Under the pieces are notes generated by a model. It had not been told where the DNA came from and searched no databases. It saw only the letters and a program-made list of their open reading frames with translations. 64,000 nt of DNA, from the NCBI GenBank assembly GCA_020073305.1, contig JAIQFK010000016.1, forward strand, positions 1-64,000, in the 5' to 3' direction. Made by a program: the position numbers and the translations under genes. Origin of the DNA: Terriglobia bacterium (GTDB taxonomy: Bacteria > Acidobacteriota > Terriglobia > Bryobacterales > Bryobacteraceae). Below, one piece after another: positions 8,409 to 17,563 of this stretch (position 1 is its first letter; each line of letters begins with the position of its first letter).

Positions 8409-8837
8409 ATGTCGAACAACGAAGCGCGTAAGCGGACGATGAATAAGCTCCTCGAAGAGGTCTGGAACAGGCAAAACCTTGGCGCGCTGACCGAGGTGTT
8501 TACAGAGAACGCCATCATGCATCACGGCGGACCCGAGGACAGAGGCGGTCACGACATGGCCGGCATTTCCGCGTTCCGCGAGGGATACATACGCCCCACG
8601 CAGGCGGCATTCCCCGATATCCAGCATCAGGCGAAGGACCTGTTGTTCGACGGCGACAGGGTCGTCATGCGATTTCACGGGGAAGGAACGCACAAAGGCG
8701 AGTTCATGGGGATAGCCGCGACCAACAAGGTCATGCGTTACGAGGGCATCGCGATCTTCCGCATGCAGGGCGATCGGATTGCCGAGGTCTGGGTGCATTC
8801 GAACGCCGCCAGGCAACTGGCCGCGCTCGCAGCCTGA
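8409..8837 (+). CDS. SnoaL-like / ester cyclase family protein
   Basis: A 142-residue protein of the NTF2-like SnoaL superfamily. The pattern is typical: an N-terminal helix (MNKLLEEVWNRQNLGALTEVFTENAIMH), a central DRVVMRFHGEGTHKGEFMGIAATNKVMRYEGIAIFRMQGDRIAEVWVH and a short tail. Such proteins form small cone-shaped pockets, and members act as cyclases, isomerases or binding proteins. I chose the ATG at 8409, preceded by GGAGAG five bases upstream; an in-frame ATG at 8397 would add four residues and overlap that site. No partner gene suggests a substrate. Confidence 0.82.
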   Translation: MSNNEARKRTMNKLLEEVWNRQNLGALTEVFTENAIMHHGGPEDRGGHDMAGISAFREGYIRPTQAAFPDIQHQAKDLLFDGDRVVMRFHGEGTHKGEFMGIAATNKVMRYEGIAIFRMQGDRIAEVWVHSNAARQLAALAA

Positions 8838-8920
8838 GAGCGTGCCGGTTAGTAGCAGTCGGTCAAGAGCGCGGATTCCGGGGATGCGATAGACTCTCCG
8901 CATGGCTGGGCGGCCGGATC

Positions 8921-9667
8921 ATGCGTGTTGATCGGCGGGACGCAGTCGCGCTGCTTGCAATTCCTTTGGTGATCGTAGCGTTCAAGGTCGAGAGCGCTAT
9001 GTTTGCGACCCTGTGTATGACGCTTGCGGGCGCCGTGATTGTTCTTGCTGTAGGCGGGCACGATGAGTTCCCATGGAAGCACCGAATTGCCATCTGCGCG
9101 TTCGTCTTCGCCGCGGACCTGGGCATGCTGCTGTACCTGTATCGAGCGAATGCAGCCGAGGAACTCAAGCAGCAGGTGGCTCCGCTGGTGGCCGCGGTGC
9201 TCCCGCAGCCAGTCAGCAGCAACTGCCCGATTCCAAGGAACGCGGTGGCGCTGTATCTCGGCAACCGGGTGTCTGTCATCACCGAGTTCCCCCACGTTGT
9301 TTTCCGGGCTCATGGGGAGGAGGTACTCAGGATCGATCGCGATTCCTCCGATCTGCTGATCAGCTTTCGCGTGTTCAACGATAGCGGCACTCTTGTGGCG
9401 CGTCTGGACAGGAACACATTCACGGCAGCGAATTCCGCATCGCACGTGGAACGGCCGGATCCAAGCCACCTGCTGGTGTTTGACGACCTGGGCACCAAAG
9501 TCCTCGACGTGCAGTTTCTGAATCCACAGGCCATCAACATGACCGGGATCTTGCGATATCCGGGAATGGATCCGATTATCGTTAGCGAGAAATATTCCGG
9601 ACAGGGTGGCACGATCTCGCCGCCGGCGTGCAGTACCGAAGTGGAATCCGACTTCGAGGTTAAGTAA
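8921..9667 (+). CDS. Hypothetical membrane protein
   Basis: A 248-residue protein I do not recognise. It begins with three probable membrane segments (about 9-24, 26-44 and 52-73) and continues as a soluble domain of about 170 residues with alternating hydrophobic strands (RNAVALYLGNRVSVITEFPHVVF, DLLISFRVFNDSGTLVARLDRN, HLLVFDDLGTKVLDVQFLN). This suggests a beta-rich extracytoplasmic or cytoplasmic domain. There is no clear ribosome-binding site at 8921. Coding status rests on the long open frame, codon use like the neighbours, and the tidy TM/soluble layout. Confidence 0.6.
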   Translation: MRVDRRDAVALLAIPLVIVAFKVESAMFATLCMTLAGAVIVLAVGGHDEFPWKHRIAICAFVFAADLGMLLYLYRANAAEELKQQVAPLVAAVLPQPVSSNCPIPRNAVALYLGNRVSVITEFPHVVFRAHGEEVLRIDRDSSDLLISFRVFNDSGTLVARLDRNTFTAANSASHVERPDPSHLLVFDDLGTKVLDVQFLNPQAINMTGILRYPGMDPIIVSEKYSGQGGTISPPACSTEVESDFEVK

Positions 9668-9739
9668 GCGAACCTAACGCTGCTGGCGATTCGCCACGCC
9701 GCGCTCACCCCAGAAAAGAGACGTCTCACCCCAATCAGA

Positions 9740-9769
9740 TTGGAAGGGCAAGAGTGAGGCCGCTATACT
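9740..9769 (+). promoter_or_regulatory. Probable sigma70-type promoter of the Oar-like receptor gene
   Basis: TTGGAA at 9740-9745 and TATACT at 9764-9769 are separated by 18 bases. This would give a leader of about 75 bases that contains the hairpin at 9795-9830. Confidence 0.5.
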
Positions 9770-9794
9770 CTCGGCATCTGTAACTAACCTGTGT

Positions 9795-9830
9795 AACTCG
9801 GATCACTCAGCCGATCAGAGTGTCCGAGTT
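9795..9830 (+). promoter_or_regulatory. Leader hairpin upstream of the receptor gene
   Basis: AACTCGGA pairs perfectly with TCCGAGTT; after one bulged T, CACTC pairs with GAGTG around a nine-base loop. This gives 13 base pairs and ends seven bases before the AGGTGGGG ribosome-binding region. It may stabilise the message of a very abundant outer-membrane protein or modulate its translation; no known riboswitch fits. Confidence 0.55.
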
Positions 9831-9851
9831 CTCAAAAGGTGGGGTCTTGAC

Positions 9852-12800
9852 ATGAAAAGAGTATCGCTTGCCCTTGTGCTGGCGCTCTGCGGAGCTATGT
9901 CCGCGCTCGCTCAGAATGCGAACGGACGTATTACCGGCGTGGTTACCGATCCGCAAGGCGCGGTGATTCCGGCTACGCGGATCACGGTGACGAACACCGC
10001 CACGCACCTCAGCCGCACCGCGGAGTCCGGCGCGGACGGAACATATCAGGTACTGGATCTGCCGATTGGCAGTTACACGATAACGGCCGAACATACGGGC
10101 TTTACAAAGGTAGTGTTAGCGGGCCAGGAGTTGCTGATCAACCAAACCCTGCGAGTGGACATTCCCATGGCGATTGGGCAAACCACGGAAACCGTAATGG
10201 TAGAGGCCAACAGCGTGACCGTGGAGACGGTCAACTCCACCATCGGCCAATCCGTCACCGGTAAGCCGGTGCAGGAGCTTCCACTGAACGGGCGCAATGT
10301 GCTGGATCTCGCGCTGACGTTGCCGGGTGTGGTGGAAACGAATCCGGATTCGAACTCCGCGGGTACTTACAGCGTGGCCGGCGGCCGCTCCGATTCGGTC
10401 ACCTTCCTGCTGGACGGCGGGATGAATAACGACCTGCTCGATAATGGCGTGGTCTATAACCCGAACCCGGACACCATCGCGGAGTTCAAGGTCTTACAGA
10501 ATAACTACACGGCTGAGTACGGCCGCAACGCGGGCGGCATCATCAGCGTGGTGACGAAGTCAGGCACCAACGATCTTCATGGAAGCGTGTTCGATTTCGT
10601 GCGCAACGACGCGTTCAATGCCAACAGCTTTTTCAATAACCAGCAAGACCTGCCCGTGCCGGTGCTCAAGCGGCAGCAGTTCGGCGGAACTCTCGGCGGA
10701 CCGATCACCATCCCGAAAATCGTGAACGGACGGGACCGGCTGTTTTTCTTTGTGGGATATCAGGGGCAGAGGCAGACCGCGACCGCGATTAATCCGGGCG
10801 TGACGGTGTACACTCCCGCAGAGCTGAACGGCGATTTCTCGCACGCGGCAAACGGCGCCCCGGACCCGCTGGTCGCAAGCTTCCTGCACCAGAATCCGTA
10901 CTTCCAGGCGAACCCGAACTTGGCGGCGCAAGCCATTATTGATCCGGCGAGGATCGATCCGATCGCGCAGAACTACATTAAGGCCGGCCTGGTTCCGACT
11001 TCCGCTAGCGGCACGTTGTTTCCGCAGGCCGCCTCCAGCGACAATCGCGACGAGATCACGGGAAAGGTGGATTATCAGGTCAGCGAGAAGGACCGGATCT
11101 CCGCCACGCTCGGCCGGAACAACAACCCGCAGTTGAACCCGTTCACGTACGGCGCGAACGTTCCGGGGTATCCCGACACCACGCGGTTCCTTCAATACTT
11201 CGGAAATATCGTGTACACGCGCACGTTTTCGCCGGCGCTGCTGAACGAAGCGCGTATGACGGCGCAACGGTCCAATACACTGCAGGATCAGCCGGCGGCT
11301 AAGCTTCCCACCGCCTCACAACTGGGCGTGGGCATCACGCCTGATCGTGCATCAGGCCCTCCGCTGTTGGCGTTTAACAGCGGCATGGATACCGGCTTCT
11401 CCTATGGCGGCCCGACCACGATCATCAACAACACGTACGTGTACTCGGATACGCTTACCTGGATTCGCGGCCGGCATAACTGGAAGTTCGGAGGCGGACT
11501 GGCGGCCTTCCAGAACAATACGGTGTACGACTATCTGGTGAACGGGTACTTCCTGTTCAGCGGAACGGCGGGCGGGATCGGATCTCAGAACGACCTGGCC
11601 GATTTTCTGTTCGGCCTGCCGGATTACTACACGCAGTTCGGCGAAGCTCCATCGAACGTCCGCACTAAGAACTATAACGGGTTCGCGCAAGACGAGTGGC
11701 ACCTGCGCAAGAACTTCACGCTCACGCTCGGCGTGCGCTACGAATACAACTCACCTAAGAAAGACCTGCAGGGGCGATCCTTCTCGCTCATTCCCGGCCA
11801 GCAGTCGCAGCGCTTTGTGAACGCGCCAATCGGCCTGGTCTACCCCGGCGACAAGGGTGCGCCAACGGGCGTCAACTTCCCGGACAAGAACGACTGGGCT
11901 CCGCGTCTGGGATTCGCGTGGGACGTGTTCGGCAACGGCAGGACCAGCGTGCGCGGCGGTTTTGGAATGTTCTATGACATTCTGAAGGCCGAAGACAACT
12001 TGCAGTTCAACGGCCAGGCTCCCTTCTTCGGCGCCGCAAACCTGTTTTTCAACCCTCTCGCCGCCAATCCGACCGGTCCGGTGAACTATCTTTCGAATCC
12101 GTTTGTGGCGGCCGGGATCCCGAATCCGTTTCCGTCCAGGCCTCCGGCCGGCAACATTGACTTCGGCGCGGCGGGTTTGCTGCCCTTCGGAGGCAATTCC
12201 GTCTACTTCGTGGATCCGCACCTCCGCACGCCGTACGTCTATGACTACAGCTTCAGCGTGCAGCAGGAACTGGCGCACGACCTGGTCGCGGAAGTGACCT
12301 ACGTCGGCAGCTCGGCGCGTGGGTTGACGGCACTGGTGGACCAGAATCCGATGATCCGGGGAACGAACAACCGCCTCATCAACTCCCAATACGGGTTGAC
12401 TGCCGACAATGGTTTCAGCTATCTCGAAATGTTTGAAAACATCGCTGACCAGAGCTACAACGGGCTGGAGGCCAGCATCACTAAGCGGTTCTCCGACTGG
12501 CACGGGGTAGGAAACACGTTTTTCACGATCGCGTACACTCTTGCGCACAGCATCGATAATGCTTCCGGTTTCCGCCAGCGCAATTCCGCGGTTCCTTACT
12601 ACGATCACCGGATTATGCGGGCCGCCTCAGATCAGGACGTGCGCAACCGTCTGTCGTTCAGCGGCGGATGGGATATCCCGTTCGACCACTGGTTCGGCCG
12701 CGGCCCGAAGTTGCTTACGCGAGGCTGGAGCCTCTATCCGATCGTCAGCTATCGCACGGGCTTTCCGCTGGACCTGACGGCGGGGCTGACCGCGAGCACG

Positions 12801-13283
12801 ACGAAGCCCGGTCCTTCCGGCGCCGGCGATGCGAATCTGGTGCGGCCGAATCTGGTTACTTCCGGTGTGCAGATCCTCGACCCGCATCAAACGCAGACCA
12901 TCAACGGCGTCACTGGAAATTACTGGTTCAGTCCGGCGGATTTCGCCGTGCCGGATTATTTCAATGACCCGAACTATGTTCCGGCCGCGGGCCAGCGCAC
13001 GTATGGCTCGCTGCCCCGGAACGCATTCCGAGGACCCAGCCGGGTAAACACGGATCTGGCCGTGGCGAAGACGTTCCATTTCGGCGAACGGCTGAATGTG
13101 GAATTTCGCGCCGAAGCATTCAATGTGTTCAATCAGGTTGAGTTCTATCAACCGGGTTGTTCACCCGGCACAAACGGCATCCCGCAGTGCAATCTGCTGA
13201 CGGTTGCGACCGGTAATCTGGGCCAGATCACAGCGACGTACGACCCGCGCGTGTTGCAGCTCGCGTTGCGTGTGAGGTTCTAA
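9852..13283 (+). CDS. Oar-like TonB-dependent outer-membrane receptor with CarboxypepD_reg domain
   Basis: A 1143-residue protein with a signal peptide (KRVSLALVLALCGAMSALAQ). A carboxypeptidase-regulatory-like Ig-fold domain (about 25-105; GRITGVVTDPQGAVIPATRITV...) follows, then a plug domain (about 115-235, with PVQELPLNGRNVLDLALTLPGV and YSVAGGRSDSVTFLLDGG) and a long barrel. It ends in VLQLALRVRF, a C-terminal aromatic barrel signature. Such very large receptors are expanded in Acidobacteria and are thought to import glycans or other oligomers, with energy from TonB/ExbBD (not in the window). A leader hairpin and a good AGGTGGGG site precede it. The substrate is not predictable; the next genes encode a secreted nitrilase-like protein and a sugar-acid dehydratase. 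Confidence 0.92.
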   Translation: MKRVSLALVLALCGAMSALAQNANGRITGVVTDPQGAVIPATRITVTNTATHLSRTAESGADGTYQVLDLPIGSYTITAEHTGFTKVVLAGQELLINQTLRVDIPMAIGQTTETVMVEANSVTVETVNSTIGQSVTGKPVQELPLNGRNVLDLALTLPGVVETNPDSNSAGTYSVAGGRSDSVTFLLDGGMNNDLLDNGVVYNPNPDTIAEFKVLQNNYTAEYGRNAGGIISVVTKSGTNDLHGSVFDFVRNDAFNANSFFNNQQDLPVPVLKRQQFGGTLGGPITIPKIVNGRDRLFFFVGYQGQRQTATAINPGVTVYTPAELNGDFSHAANGAPDPLVASFLHQNPYFQANPNLAAQAIIDPARIDPIAQNYIKAGLVPTSASGTLFPQAASSDNRDEITGKVDYQVSEKDRISATLGRNNNPQLNPFTYGANVPGYPDTTRFLQYFGNIVYTRTFSPALLNEARMTAQRSNTLQDQPAAKLPTASQLGVGITPDRASGPPLLAFNSGMDTGFSYGGPTTIINNTYVYSDTLTWIRGRHNWKFGGGLAAFQNNTVYDYLVNGYFLFSGTAGGIGSQNDLADFLFGLPDYYTQFGEAPSNVRTKNYNGFAQDEWHLRKNFTLTLGVRYEYNSPKKDLQGRSFSLIPGQQSQRFVNAPIGLVYPGDKGAPTGVNFPDKNDWAPRLGFAWDVFGNGRTSVRGGFGMFYDILKAEDNLQFNGQAPFFGAANLFFNPLAANPTGPVNYLSNPFVAAGIPNPFPSRPPAGNIDFGAAGLLPFGGNSVYFVDPHLRTPYVYDYSFSVQQELAHDLVAEVTYVGSSARGLTALVDQNPMIRGTNNRLINSQYGLTADNGFSYLEMFENIADQSYNGLEASITKRFSDWHGVGNTFFTIAYTLAHSIDNASGFRQRNSAVPYYDHRIMRAASDQDVRNRLSFSGGWDIPFDHWFGRGPKLLTRGWSLYPIVSYRTGFPLDLTAGLTASTTKPGPSGAGDANLVRPNLVTSGVQILDPHQTQTINGVTGNYWFSPADFAVPDYFNDPNYVPAAGQRTYGSLPRNAFRGPSRVNTDLAVAKTFHFGERLNVEFRAEAFNVFNQVEFYQPGCSPGTNGIPQCNLLTVATGNLGQITATYDPRVLQLALRVRF

Positions 13284-13287
13284 AAGC

Positions 13288-13312
13288 GACCGCTCCCTTT
13301 TGGTCGCGGCTC
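13288..13312. repeat. REP-like intergenic element, copy 1
   Basis: A 25-base element whose reverse complement matches 47866-47890 at 23 of 25 positions. It contains the self-complementary pair GACC...GGTC/GCGACC...GGTCGC and sits just downstream of the receptor gene stop, where it could also act as a weak terminator. Two copies in opposite orientation, both in intergenic DNA, point to a dispersed family. Confidence 0.6.
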
Positions 13313-13381
13313 GGTTTGACAAACGCTGATAGAATGCGCTCATTTGGCCTGTGATAGCATCGGCATCAGAGGAAGGGTTGC

Positions 13382-14701
13382 ATGCGGGCTATCACAGCGC
13401 GGGCGGGCATGGGGCTTGTGGTTTTCGCGGCTCTCGGCGTTGCCGCGCCGCTACGTATCAGCCAGTCTGCGTTCAAGCCGGCTCCAAATGGTCTACCGTC
13501 CGGCTGGACGGTCTGGGCTGCGCGTTCCGAGATTGCGCCCAAGACTTTTGTCGACAGCACGTGTTACCGCGGTGAGACCGGGTCGCTCGCGATCTCCGGG
13601 AACAGCAACGCGGCCGAGTACGGCGGCTGGGAATATCGGGCCCCGCGAATCTCGCCGGGCCAGTGGTACCGGTTCGCAGCTTACTATCGCGCGGAAGGAC
13701 TGCAGGACGAAGCCTCGCAAGTGGTGGCGCGCCTCGACTGGCGCACGGCTGACGACAAAGTCGCCGGACGGCCGGACTACCCGTACGCGATCACTCGTGA
13801 TGGGGAGTGGACCCGGCTGACTCTGGATGCGCCCGCGCCGGAAAAGGCCGCGGCCGTGAAAATCGAGCTGTACCTCGCGAACGCTCCGCAAGCTACTCTT
13901 TGGTGGGACGATATCTCGCTCGAAGAGATCGTTGACCCGGGGCCGCGCGTCATCACGGTGGCTGCCGTGAAGTTTCATCCTCAAAAGACCCATTCGGCAT
14001 CGGAGAACGTGAGCCAGTTTCTGGAGCTGATCGAGCGCGCGGTGCCCGCAAAGACCGACGTGATTCTGTTGCCTGAAGGCATGACGGTGGCGGGCACGGG
14101 AAAAGCGGACGCCGAAGTCGCAGAGCCGCTCGCGGGACCGACGGCCGAACGGCTGGGCGAAGTGGCGCGCCGCAAGCATGCCTACATCATCGCCGGCATT
14201 TACGAGCGCGAAGCTCCCGCGGTGTATAACACGGCCATCCTGATCGACCGGGCCGGCAGGCTGGTCGGCAAATATCGCAAGGTCTACCTGCCGCGCGAAG
14301 AGATCGAAGCCGGACTGACCCCCGGCAACGATTACCCCGTGTTCCGCACGGACTTCGGGAAGATAGGGATCATGATCTGTTGGGACGTCGAGTACGCGGA
14401 TCCGGCACGCGCGCTGGCGTTGAAAGGCGCGGAGATGATTCTAATGCCCATCTGGGATGGCAACCCGACCCTGACCCGGGCGCGAGCGATTGAGAATCAT
14501 GTATTTCTAACGAGCTCGACGTACGGTGACGCTTCGTTGATCCTGGATCCTAATGGCGAGGCGCTGGCCGCGGCATCCGAAAATGGAACCGTAGCTGTCG
14601 CAAAGATTGACCTGAACCGGCGGTATGATGACGCGTGGCTTGGCAACATGCGCGAGCGATTCATGAAAGAGCTGCGGCTGGATGTGCCTGTAAAGAGGTA
14701 A
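13382..14701 (+). CDS. Secreted carbon-nitrogen hydrolase (nitrilase superfamily) with N-terminal carbohydrate-binding-like domain
   Basis: A 439-residue protein with a hydrophobic leader (about 1-22). Residues about 25-180 look like a jelly-roll, CBM-type domain (GSLAISGNSNAAEYGGWEYRAP...YRFAAYYRAEG...LWWDDISLEE). Residues about 190-439 form the nitrilase-fold amidohydrolase. The Glu-Lys-Cys triad is visible: E in VILLPEG (about 231), K in GKYRKVYLP (about 300) and C in MICWDVEY (about 332). It should cleave a C-N bond, probably an amide, outside the cytoplasm. Fusing an export signal and a sugar-binding-like module to this usually cytoplasmic enzyme suggests an amidated or N-acylated carbohydrate substrate, which is inference. 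It lies between the receptor and the dehydratase. Confidence 0.85.
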   Translation: MRAITARAGMGLVVFAALGVAAPLRISQSAFKPAPNGLPSGWTVWAARSEIAPKTFVDSTCYRGETGSLAISGNSNAAEYGGWEYRAPRISPGQWYRFAAYYRAEGLQDEASQVVARLDWRTADDKVAGRPDYPYAITRDGEWTRLTLDAPAPEKAAAVKIELYLANAPQATLWWDDISLEEIVDPGPRVITVAAVKFHPQKTHSASENVSQFLELIERAVPAKTDVILLPEGMTVAGTGKADAEVAEPLAGPTAERLGEVARRKHAYIIAGIYEREAPAVYNTAILIDRAGRLVGKYRKVYLPREEIEAGLTPGNDYPVFRTDFGKIGIMICWDVEYADPARALALKGAEMILMPIWDGNPTLTRARAIENHVFLTSSTYGDASLILDPNGEALAAASENGTVAVAKIDLNRRYDDAWLGNMRERFMKELRLDVPVKR

Positions 14702-14755
14702 GGCAGGCATCCAGGCCCGCGCAACAAGCGAGCCAGAAATTCTCGTCCTCCTCCT

Positions 14756-15997
14756 ATGAAAATCACAGACCTTCGCGCGACAACGGTCACCGTCCCATTG
14801 CATGCGCCCCTGCGGCACGGGAACGGCGCTCACTGGGGGCGCTTTGTCCGCACGATTGTCGAAGTGACGACGGATGAAGGACTGGTGGGACTGGGTGAGA
14901 TGGGTGGTGGCGGAGAATCCGCCGAAGCAGCATTTCGCGGCCTCAAGCCATACCTGGTAGGCCACGATCCCGCGCGCCTTGAAGAACTGCGGTTCAAGAT
15001 CGCCAACCCGACGGCCTCGCTCTACAACAATCGAACCCAGATGCTGGCGGCGATCGAATTCGCTTGCCTGGACATTCTGGGGCAGCGGTGGGGAGTGCCG
15101 GTCTCGGAGCTGCTGGGCGGCCGGCTGCGCGACCGGATTCCGTTTGCGAGCTACCTGTTCTTTCGTTATGCGAATCAGAAAGACGGGTCAGGCGAGGTTC
15201 GCACCGTCGACCAAGTGGTCGATCACGCCCGGGAGATGAAGCAACGCTACGGCTTCACCACGCACAAGCTGAAGGGCGGCGTCTTCCCGCCGGAGTATGA
15301 ATTGGAAGTCTACCGCGCGCTGGCAGCCTCGTTCGCGGGTGACCGGTTTCGTTTCGATCCTAACGGCGCGTGGTCGACCGAGCAGGCGATCTGGTTCGGG
15401 CGCGAGATCGAGGGCCTTCGCAACGATTACCTGGAGGATCCGGTGTTCGGGCTGAACGGCATGCGGCGCACGCGCGAGAAAGTGCGCGTGCCGCTCGCCA
15501 CCAACACGGTGGTGGTGAACTTCGAACAGCTCGCCGCGAACGTGCTGGACACCGCGGTAGACGTGGTCCTGCTGGATACGACGTTTTGGGGAGGCATCCG
15601 GCCGTGCATCAAAGCCGCTGGAATCTGTGAGACGTTTCAACTGGGAGTGGCGGTGCATTCGAGCGGCGAGTTGGGGATTCAACTGGCCACCATGCTGCAC
15701 CTGGGCGCGGTGATTCCCAACCTGACTTTCGCCGCGGACGCGCATTATCATCACCTGGCTGGCGACGTGATCGAGGGTGGATTGATGCGGTACGAGAACG
15801 GCTCCATTGCCGTGCCGACTGGGCCGGGTCTTGGCGTGCGCCTCGACCGCAACAAACTGGCTGAGTATGCCGCGCTTTTCTGGAAGCTGGGCGGATATCC
15901 GTACGATCGTGATCCTCTGCGGCCGGACTGGTTTCCGACGGTTCCGAACGACCGGTTTGCCGACCCGGCCGATGCGCGGCAACCGGAGTGGGTCTGA
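14756..15997 (+). CDS. Enolase-superfamily dehydratase (glucarate dehydratase/mandelate-racemase-like)
   Basis: A 413-residue protein. The N-terminal capping domain ([15 protein letters not shown]...) is followed by a TIM barrel. It carries the Kx K catalytic motif in THKLKGG (about 169-175), the metal-site acids in FDPNGAW (about 200), LEDPVFG (about 226) and TNTVV, and a histidine in [12 protein letters not shown] (about 300), as in glucarate dehydratase. The expected reaction is abstraction of a proton alpha to a carboxylate and dehydration of an acid sugar. Glucarate is only the closest familiar substrate; the family is functionally diverse. It starts 54 bases after the nitrilase-like gene. 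Confidence 0.85.
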   Translation: MKITDLRATTVTVPLHAPLRHGNGAHWGRFVRTIVEVTTDEGLVGLGEMGGGGESAEAAFRGLKPYLVGHDPARLEELRFKIANPTASLYNNRTQMLAAIEFACLDILGQRWGVPVSELLGGRLRDRIPFASYLFFRYANQKDGSGEVRTVDQVVDHAREMKQRYGFTTHKLKGGVFPPEYELEVYRALAASFAGDRFRFDPNGAWSTEQAIWFGREIEGLRNDYLEDPVFGLNGMRRTREKVRVPLATNTVVVNFEQLAANVLDTAVDVVLLDTTFWGGIRPCIKAAGICETFQLGVAVHSSGELGIQLATMLHLGAVIPNLTFAADAHYHHLAGDVIEGGLMRYENGSIAVPTGPGLGVRLDRNKLAEYAALFWKLGGYPYDRDPLRPDWFPTVPNDRFADPADARQPEWV

Positions 15998-16022
15998 GCA
16001 TCGCTCGCGCTACAATGGGCGG

Positions 16023-16790
16023 GTGAAAATCATCATCGACACTGCCGCGCGGCATCTCACCACGGTGGACGGCGGATCGGAGCGGACATTCAACCTGTAT
16101 TCCAAGGCCGCTTTTGAAGCGATTTCGCGCGAGTGGGTCCGGGTGGGCTGGAGTTTGCGGTACTACCACAACTTCAGTTGGTTCGGGCACACCGTGCTGC
16201 AGTTGCCGGAGGATTTGATCCGTTTGCAGGAAGTAGTGTACCGCGTGCGGCCCGATGTGATTATTGAAACCGGGGTTTTCGGCGGCGGCTCGTTGATGTT
16301 TCATGCGACGCTGTGCCAGGCGCTCGGCAAGGGGAGAGTGATCGGCATTGACCAGCACATCGACGCCGCCCAGCGTGAGGCGATCAGCCGGCACCTACTG
16401 GGGTCGCGCATTTCGCTGATCGAAGGCGACTCGGTGTCGGCCGAGGTAACGGCATGCGTCGGGCAGATGGTCCGGCCGGAAGAGTCGGTGCTCGTGATTC
16501 TCGACTCCGGCCACACGAAGGATCACGTGGCTCGGGAGCTGGAATGCTACTCTCGCTTTGTGACGCCAGGATCGTACATCATTGCGACGGACGGCATCAT
16601 GCGCGAGCTGGCGGACGTACCCGGCGGGCAGCCGGAATGGACGTCGGACAATCCTCTGGCGGCTGTGAACGAGTTTGCCGCGCGGCATCCCGAGTTCCGG
16701 CAGCAGCAGCCTGCCTGGCTCTTTCACGCAGGCGAACTGACGGAGAACGTGACGTACTGGCCGGGCGCCTGGCTGGAGAGGTTGCATTGA
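16023..16790 (+). CDS. Cephalosporin hydroxylase (CmcI)-like SAM-dependent methyltransferase
   Basis: A 255-residue protein of the CmcI/rhamnosyl O-methyltransferase family. The motifs are a tryptophan/aromatic-rich N-terminus (NFSWFGHTVLQLPEDLIRLQEVVYRVRPD), the SAM-binding loop IIETGVFGGGSLMFHA (about 80-95), GVIGIDQHID-like strand 2, an ILDSGHTKDHV segment (about 165) with metal-binding acids, and SYIIATDGIM. These enzymes methylate sugar hydroxyls in antibiotics and cell-surface glycans. The start is GTG at 16023, just after a plausible AATGGGCGGG stretch; upstream codons in the frame belong to the shadow of the dehydratase gene. Its TGA overlaps the next ATG. Confidence 0.83.
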   Translation: MKIIIDTAARHLTTVDGGSERTFNLYSKAAFEAISREWVRVGWSLRYYHNFSWFGHTVLQLPEDLIRLQEVVYRVRPDVIIETGVFGGGSLMFHATLCQALGKGRVIGIDQHIDAAQREAISRHLLGSRISLIEGDSVSAEVTACVGQMVRPEESVLVILDSGHTKDHVARELECYSRFVTPGSYIIATDGIMRELADVPGGQPEWTSDNPLAAVNEFAARHPEFRQQQPAWLFHAGELTENVTYWPGAWLERLH

Positions 16791-17563
16791 TGCCCACCAG
16801 CGCGCAGGAAGTGCAGGCCCGGATCGCGGCTCTCGGTCCCTGGTTCTACGAGTTTGACCTGGGCGTGCACGGCCGCACGGCTTCGGTGCTGCCGCCCGGC
16901 GTCTTGCCGATTCATCAGACGCGCCTGGAAATGGTAAGCCGCGTGGTCGACGGGCACTTCGGGGATCGTCTTCCGAAGATTCGTTGCATCGACGTCGGCT
17001 GCCATGAAGGTTATTACTCGGTGGCCATGGCGCGCAAAGGCGTGCGCGAGGTTCGCGGCATCGACCTTCGCGAATCCAACCTGGTGAAAGCGCGGTTTGT
17101 CGCTGAAGTCTTAGGACTCCGGAATGTGGTGTACGAACAGGGGAATTGCGAGGATCTGCCTGCCGATGACATCGGCCAATATGAGCTGTGTCTGTTCCTC
17201 GGGCTGCTCTATCACCTGGAAAATCCCATGCTGTGCCTGCGCAAGATCTGCCGCGTCACCAGCGAGCTTTGTGTGATCGAAACGCAGGTCATCGACGAAG
17301 TGGACGGCGTCGCCGAATGGGGCGCGCGCGAGTGGACGCGGCCGTATCACGGCGTGCTGGCGCTGATCGACGAATCGGGCGAGTTCTACCACGAGAACCC
17401 GGAAACCGGCGCTTCGCCTCTGGCGACCTGCCCATCGCCCAACGCGCTCCGGTTCATGCTCGAGCAGGCGGGATTCCGGCGCGTAGAGTTTGTCGAGGCG
17501 CCGCCCGGAGCCTACGAGCAGCACCGGCGCGGCAAGCGGGTGGTCTGCGCTGCGTACAAATGA
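16790..17563 (+). CDS. SAM-dependent methyltransferase (DUF1698/CmoB-like)
   Basis: A 257-residue protein. The class I methyltransferase motif I is CIDVGCHEGYYSVAMARKG (about 65-83), the acidic end of strand 2 is GIDLRESNLVKARFV, and motif IV-like YELCLFLGLLYHLENPM (about 133) is typical of the CmoB/DUF1698 branch. The C-terminal half (SPNALRFMLEQAGFRRVEFVE...) is the usual final strand-helix unit. The ATG at 16790 shares a base with the TGA of the previous gene, so translation is coupled. A glycan or lipid acceptor is more likely than tRNA, given the glycan-type neighbours and the lack of CmoA; this is inference. Confidence 0.82.
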   Translation: MPTSAQEVQARIAALGPWFYEFDLGVHGRTASVLPPGVLPIHQTRLEMVSRVVDGHFGDRLPKIRCIDVGCHEGYYSVAMARKGVREVRGIDLRESNLVKARFVAEVLGLRNVVYEQGNCEDLPADDIGQYELCLFLGLLYHLENPMLCLRKICRVTSELCVIETQVIDEVDGVAEWGAREWTRPYHGVLALIDESGEFYHENPETGASPLATCPSPNALRFMLEQAGFRRVEFVEAPPGAYEQHRRGKRVVCAAYK

